From: Paracoccaceae bacterium
GTDB taxonomy: Bacteria > Pseudomonadota > Alphaproteobacteria > Rhodobacterales > Rhodobacteraceae
Length of the DNA: 6,333 nt
Direction: 5' to 3'
NCBI GenBank assembly: GCA_002746395.1
Contig: NVXA01000002.1
Span: forward strand, 204,141 to 210,473
The position numbers and the translations under genes are program-made. This document shows, piece by piece, positions 4,825 through 6,333 of this stretch; position 1 is the first letter of the stretch, and every line of letters starts with the position of its first letter. The notes beneath the pieces are model-generated. The model searched no databases. It was not told where the DNA came from and saw nothing but the letters and a program-made list of their open reading frames with translations.

Positions 4825-6201
4825 ATGAACACGCCCCTGCCCAACTCCCAAACCCGCGATCTTGAGGCCTTGCTGCACCCTTATGCCAATTCCCCCGCGT
4901 TGCGCGAAACCGGCGTGCAAATCATCACACGCGGCGAAGGCGTGCGCGTGTTTGACGACACTGGCCGCCCCTATATCGAGGCAATGGCAGGCCTGTGGTG
5001 TGCCGGCCTTGGTTTCAGCGACGAAGAACTGGTGACGGCTGCCCAAGAACAGATGGCCAAATTGCCGTACTACCACTTGTTCGGCAACAAATCCCACGAA
5101 CCGGCCGTGGAGTTGGCGGAAAAGATCAAGGAACTCGCCCCCGGCATGGCCCGTGTGTTCTATCAATCGTCGGGATCCGAGGCGAACGAGACCCAGATCA
5201 AGATGATCTGGTATTACAACAACGCGCTGGGGCGGCCCGAAAAGAAGAAAATCATCAGCCGCAAGAAGGGCTATCACGGGGTGACAATTGTGTCGGCCTC
5301 GATGACCGGCTTGCCATATAACCACATGGATTTTGACCTGCCCGTGGACCGGATTTTGCACACAGCAACCCCGCACCACTGGAAAGAAGCCGAAGCTGGC
5401 GAAAGCGAACTGGAATATTCCAACCGCCTCGCCGCCGCTCTGGAGGCCCAGATTATAATGGAGGGGCCGGAAACCGTCGCCGCCTTCATCGCCGAACCCG
5501 TCATGGGCGCTGGCGGCGTACTCGTCCCGCCGCAGGGCTATTTCGAGGCCATCGGTCCGGTATTGGAAAAATACGACATCCTGCTTATCGCCGACGAAGT
5601 GATCTGCGGCTTCGGGCGTACCGGCGAATGGTTCGGCAGCCAGACCTTGGGCATGAAACCCACATCCATGTCGATGGCCAAACAGCTAACCGCCGGTTTC
5701 GCGCCTTTGTCAGCCGTCGCCATCAACCAAGACATGGCAGACGTAATCGAAACCCATTCCGGCAAGCTTGGCACGTTCGGCCACGGCTTCACCTATGGCG
5801 GCCACCCCATGGGTTGCGCTGTGGGGGCAAAAGCCTTGGAGATTTACCAACGCCGCAACATCGTTGGCCACGTCAAAACCCTCGCCCCGCATTTCGAGGC
5901 GCATCTGGCACGGCTGGCCGAACACCCGCTGGTCGGCGAATACCGCTCATTGGGCCTGATGGGCGCGCTGGAACTGTCACCCGACAAAACCGCAGGTGGC
6001 TTCGCTACAATCGGTAAAGTCGGCGCGCACATGGCGGGTGAGCTTCTGGATCGCGGCGTGATCGTGCGCGCGGTTGTCGACAGCATCGTGATGTGCCCCC
6101 CCATGATCATCACCGCCGATGAACTGGACGAAATGTTCGCCCCGATGGAAGACGCGCTGAACGCAACATTGGCTTGGGCGAAAGCGGAGGGGTTTATGTA
6201 A
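4825..6201 (+). CDS. Class III PLP-dependent aminotransferase (omega-transaminase / taurine-pyruvate type)
   Basis: 458 residues, the normal length for this group. It moves an amino group from an amine or omega-amino acid to a keto acid, most likely pyruvate, in the cytoplasm. Visible signatures are the substrate-pocket GLWC (57-60, with W58), SGSEAN for cofactor phosphate binding (116-121), YHG (150-152, the aromatic that stacks on PLP), IAEPVMGAGG (222-231), ADEVICGFGRTG (256-267, with D257 contacting the pyridine nitrogen), the catalytic lysine K286 in MAKQL, and GFTYGGHP (321-328). R415 lies where omega-transaminases such as Chromobacterium CV_2025 carry the mobile arginine that binds the carboxylate of the acceptor. 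Length and motifs resemble the Ruegeria omega-transaminase. The amino donor (taurine, beta-alanine, putrescine, GABA or other) cannot be told from the sequence. It is divergent from the nucleotidase and is followed 40 bases later by a DUF952 gene on the same strand. No frameshift or missing catalytic residue is seen. Confidence 0.93.
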   Translation: MNTPLPNSQTRDLEALLHPYANSPALRETGVQIITRGEGVRVFDDTGRPYIEAMAGLWCAGLGFSDEELVTAAQEQMAKLPYYHLFGNKSHEPAVELAEKIKELAPGMARVFYQSSGSEANETQIKMIWYYNNALGRPEKKKIISRKKGYHGVTIVSASMTGLPYNHMDFDLPVDRILHTATPHHWKEAEAGESELEYSNRLAAALEAQIIMEGPETVAAFIAEPVMGAGGVLVPPQGYFEAIGPVLEKYDILLIADEVICGFGRTGEWFGSQTLGMKPTSMSMAKQLTAGFAPLSAVAINQDMADVIETHSGKLGTFGHGFTYGGHPMGCAVGAKALEIYQRRNIVGHVKTLAPHFEAHLARLAEHPLVGEYRSLGLMGALELSPDKTAGGFATIGKVGAHMAGELLDRGVIVRAVVDSIVMCPPMIITADELDEMFAPMEDALNATLAWAKAEGFM

Positions 6202-6241
6202 ACGGGTTGACGTTTACGCCCCTGTGTCGCATTCAAAGCCC

Positions 6242-6333
6242 ATGATGATTTACAAGATATTCCGTGCGGACGAATGGGCCGCGCTTAAAGCTGCGGGCGA
6301 AACGCTCGGCGCGCCTATTGATCTGGCTGATGG
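6242..6333 (+). CDS. DUF952 family protein, N-terminal part (runs off the right edge)
   Basis: The frame from the ATG at 6242 stays open to the end of the window. The visible 30 residues begin MMIYKIFRADEWAAL and continue with AAGETLGAPIDLADG, which is the characteristic opening of small DUF952 proteins. Function of the family is unknown. The second ATG (6245) is an equally possible start. An in-frame GTG at 6224 exists but the family normally begins near M-I-Y-K. No Shine-Dalgarno motif precedes the ATG. It lies 40 bases after the aminotransferase on the same strand; co-transcription is possible but not shown. From memory, DUF952 genes in Rhodobacterales often sit before the dihydroorotate dehydrogenase gene, which would lie outside this window. 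Confidence 0.75.
   Translation, partial: MMIYKIFRADEWAALKAAGETLGAPIDLAD

Overview
The window looks like an ordinary chromosomal segment of an alphaproteobacterium, most likely a marine Rhodobacterales/Roseobacter-type organism. This rests on GC-rich coding style, on the protein types (an SPFH protein with a C-terminal GYF_2 domain, an omega-transaminase close to the Roseobacter enzymes, a DUF952 protein) and on short intergenic gaps outside the middle section. The taxonomic call is inferred from protein resemblance remembered from family knowledge, not from a search.

Layout, left to right. (1) 1-1638, plus strand: the 3' part of an SPFH-domain protein gene, then, 9 bases later, a gene for a double zinc-ribbon protein with one C-terminal membrane helix. 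Together they resemble the SPFH/zinc-ribbon part of the Bacillus YdjFGHI membrane-stress locus. A G+C-rich hairpin without a U tract follows. (2) 1639-3037: a visibly A+T-richer section containing one gene, a Crp/Fnr-family regulator on the minus strand (1903-2565), flanked by two non-coding spacers (264 and 472 bases). These spacers hold most of the unexplained structure: an array of GTTAC-type 8-base units, a related GTTACTA/TAGTAAC inverted repeat on the other side of the regulator, a nested A+T-rich palindrome, and TTATAC-type repeats. (3) 3038-4618, minus strand: a secreted 5'-nucleotidase with the metal ligands, AMP-pocket residues and two cysteine pairs of the CD73 type, ending in a clear intrinsic terminator at 2987-3017. 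(4) 4619-4824: divergent regulatory region with a 24-base imperfect palindrome overlapping a possible -35 element. (5) 4825-6201, plus strand: a class III PLP-dependent aminotransferase of the omega-transaminase/taurine-pyruvate type. (6) 6242 to the right edge, plus strand: the start of a DUF952 protein.

How the genes work together: the two left genes plausibly act as one membrane-associated unit. The nucleotidase would release nucleosides and phosphate in the periplasm, and the aminotransferase would move amino groups from amines or amino acids to pyruvate; both suit scavenging of organic N and P, but a functional link between them is only suggested by divergent arrangement. The Crp/Fnr protein lacks the arginine that binds cAMP phosphate in Crp, so its signal is unknown, and the GTTAC elements on both sides of it are candidate binding sites for it or for another regulator.

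I found no RNA genes, CRISPR array, intact insertion sequence or phage gene. The best candidates for something undescribed are the GTTAC repeat system around the regulator gene and the SPFH-GYF/zinc-ribbon pair.
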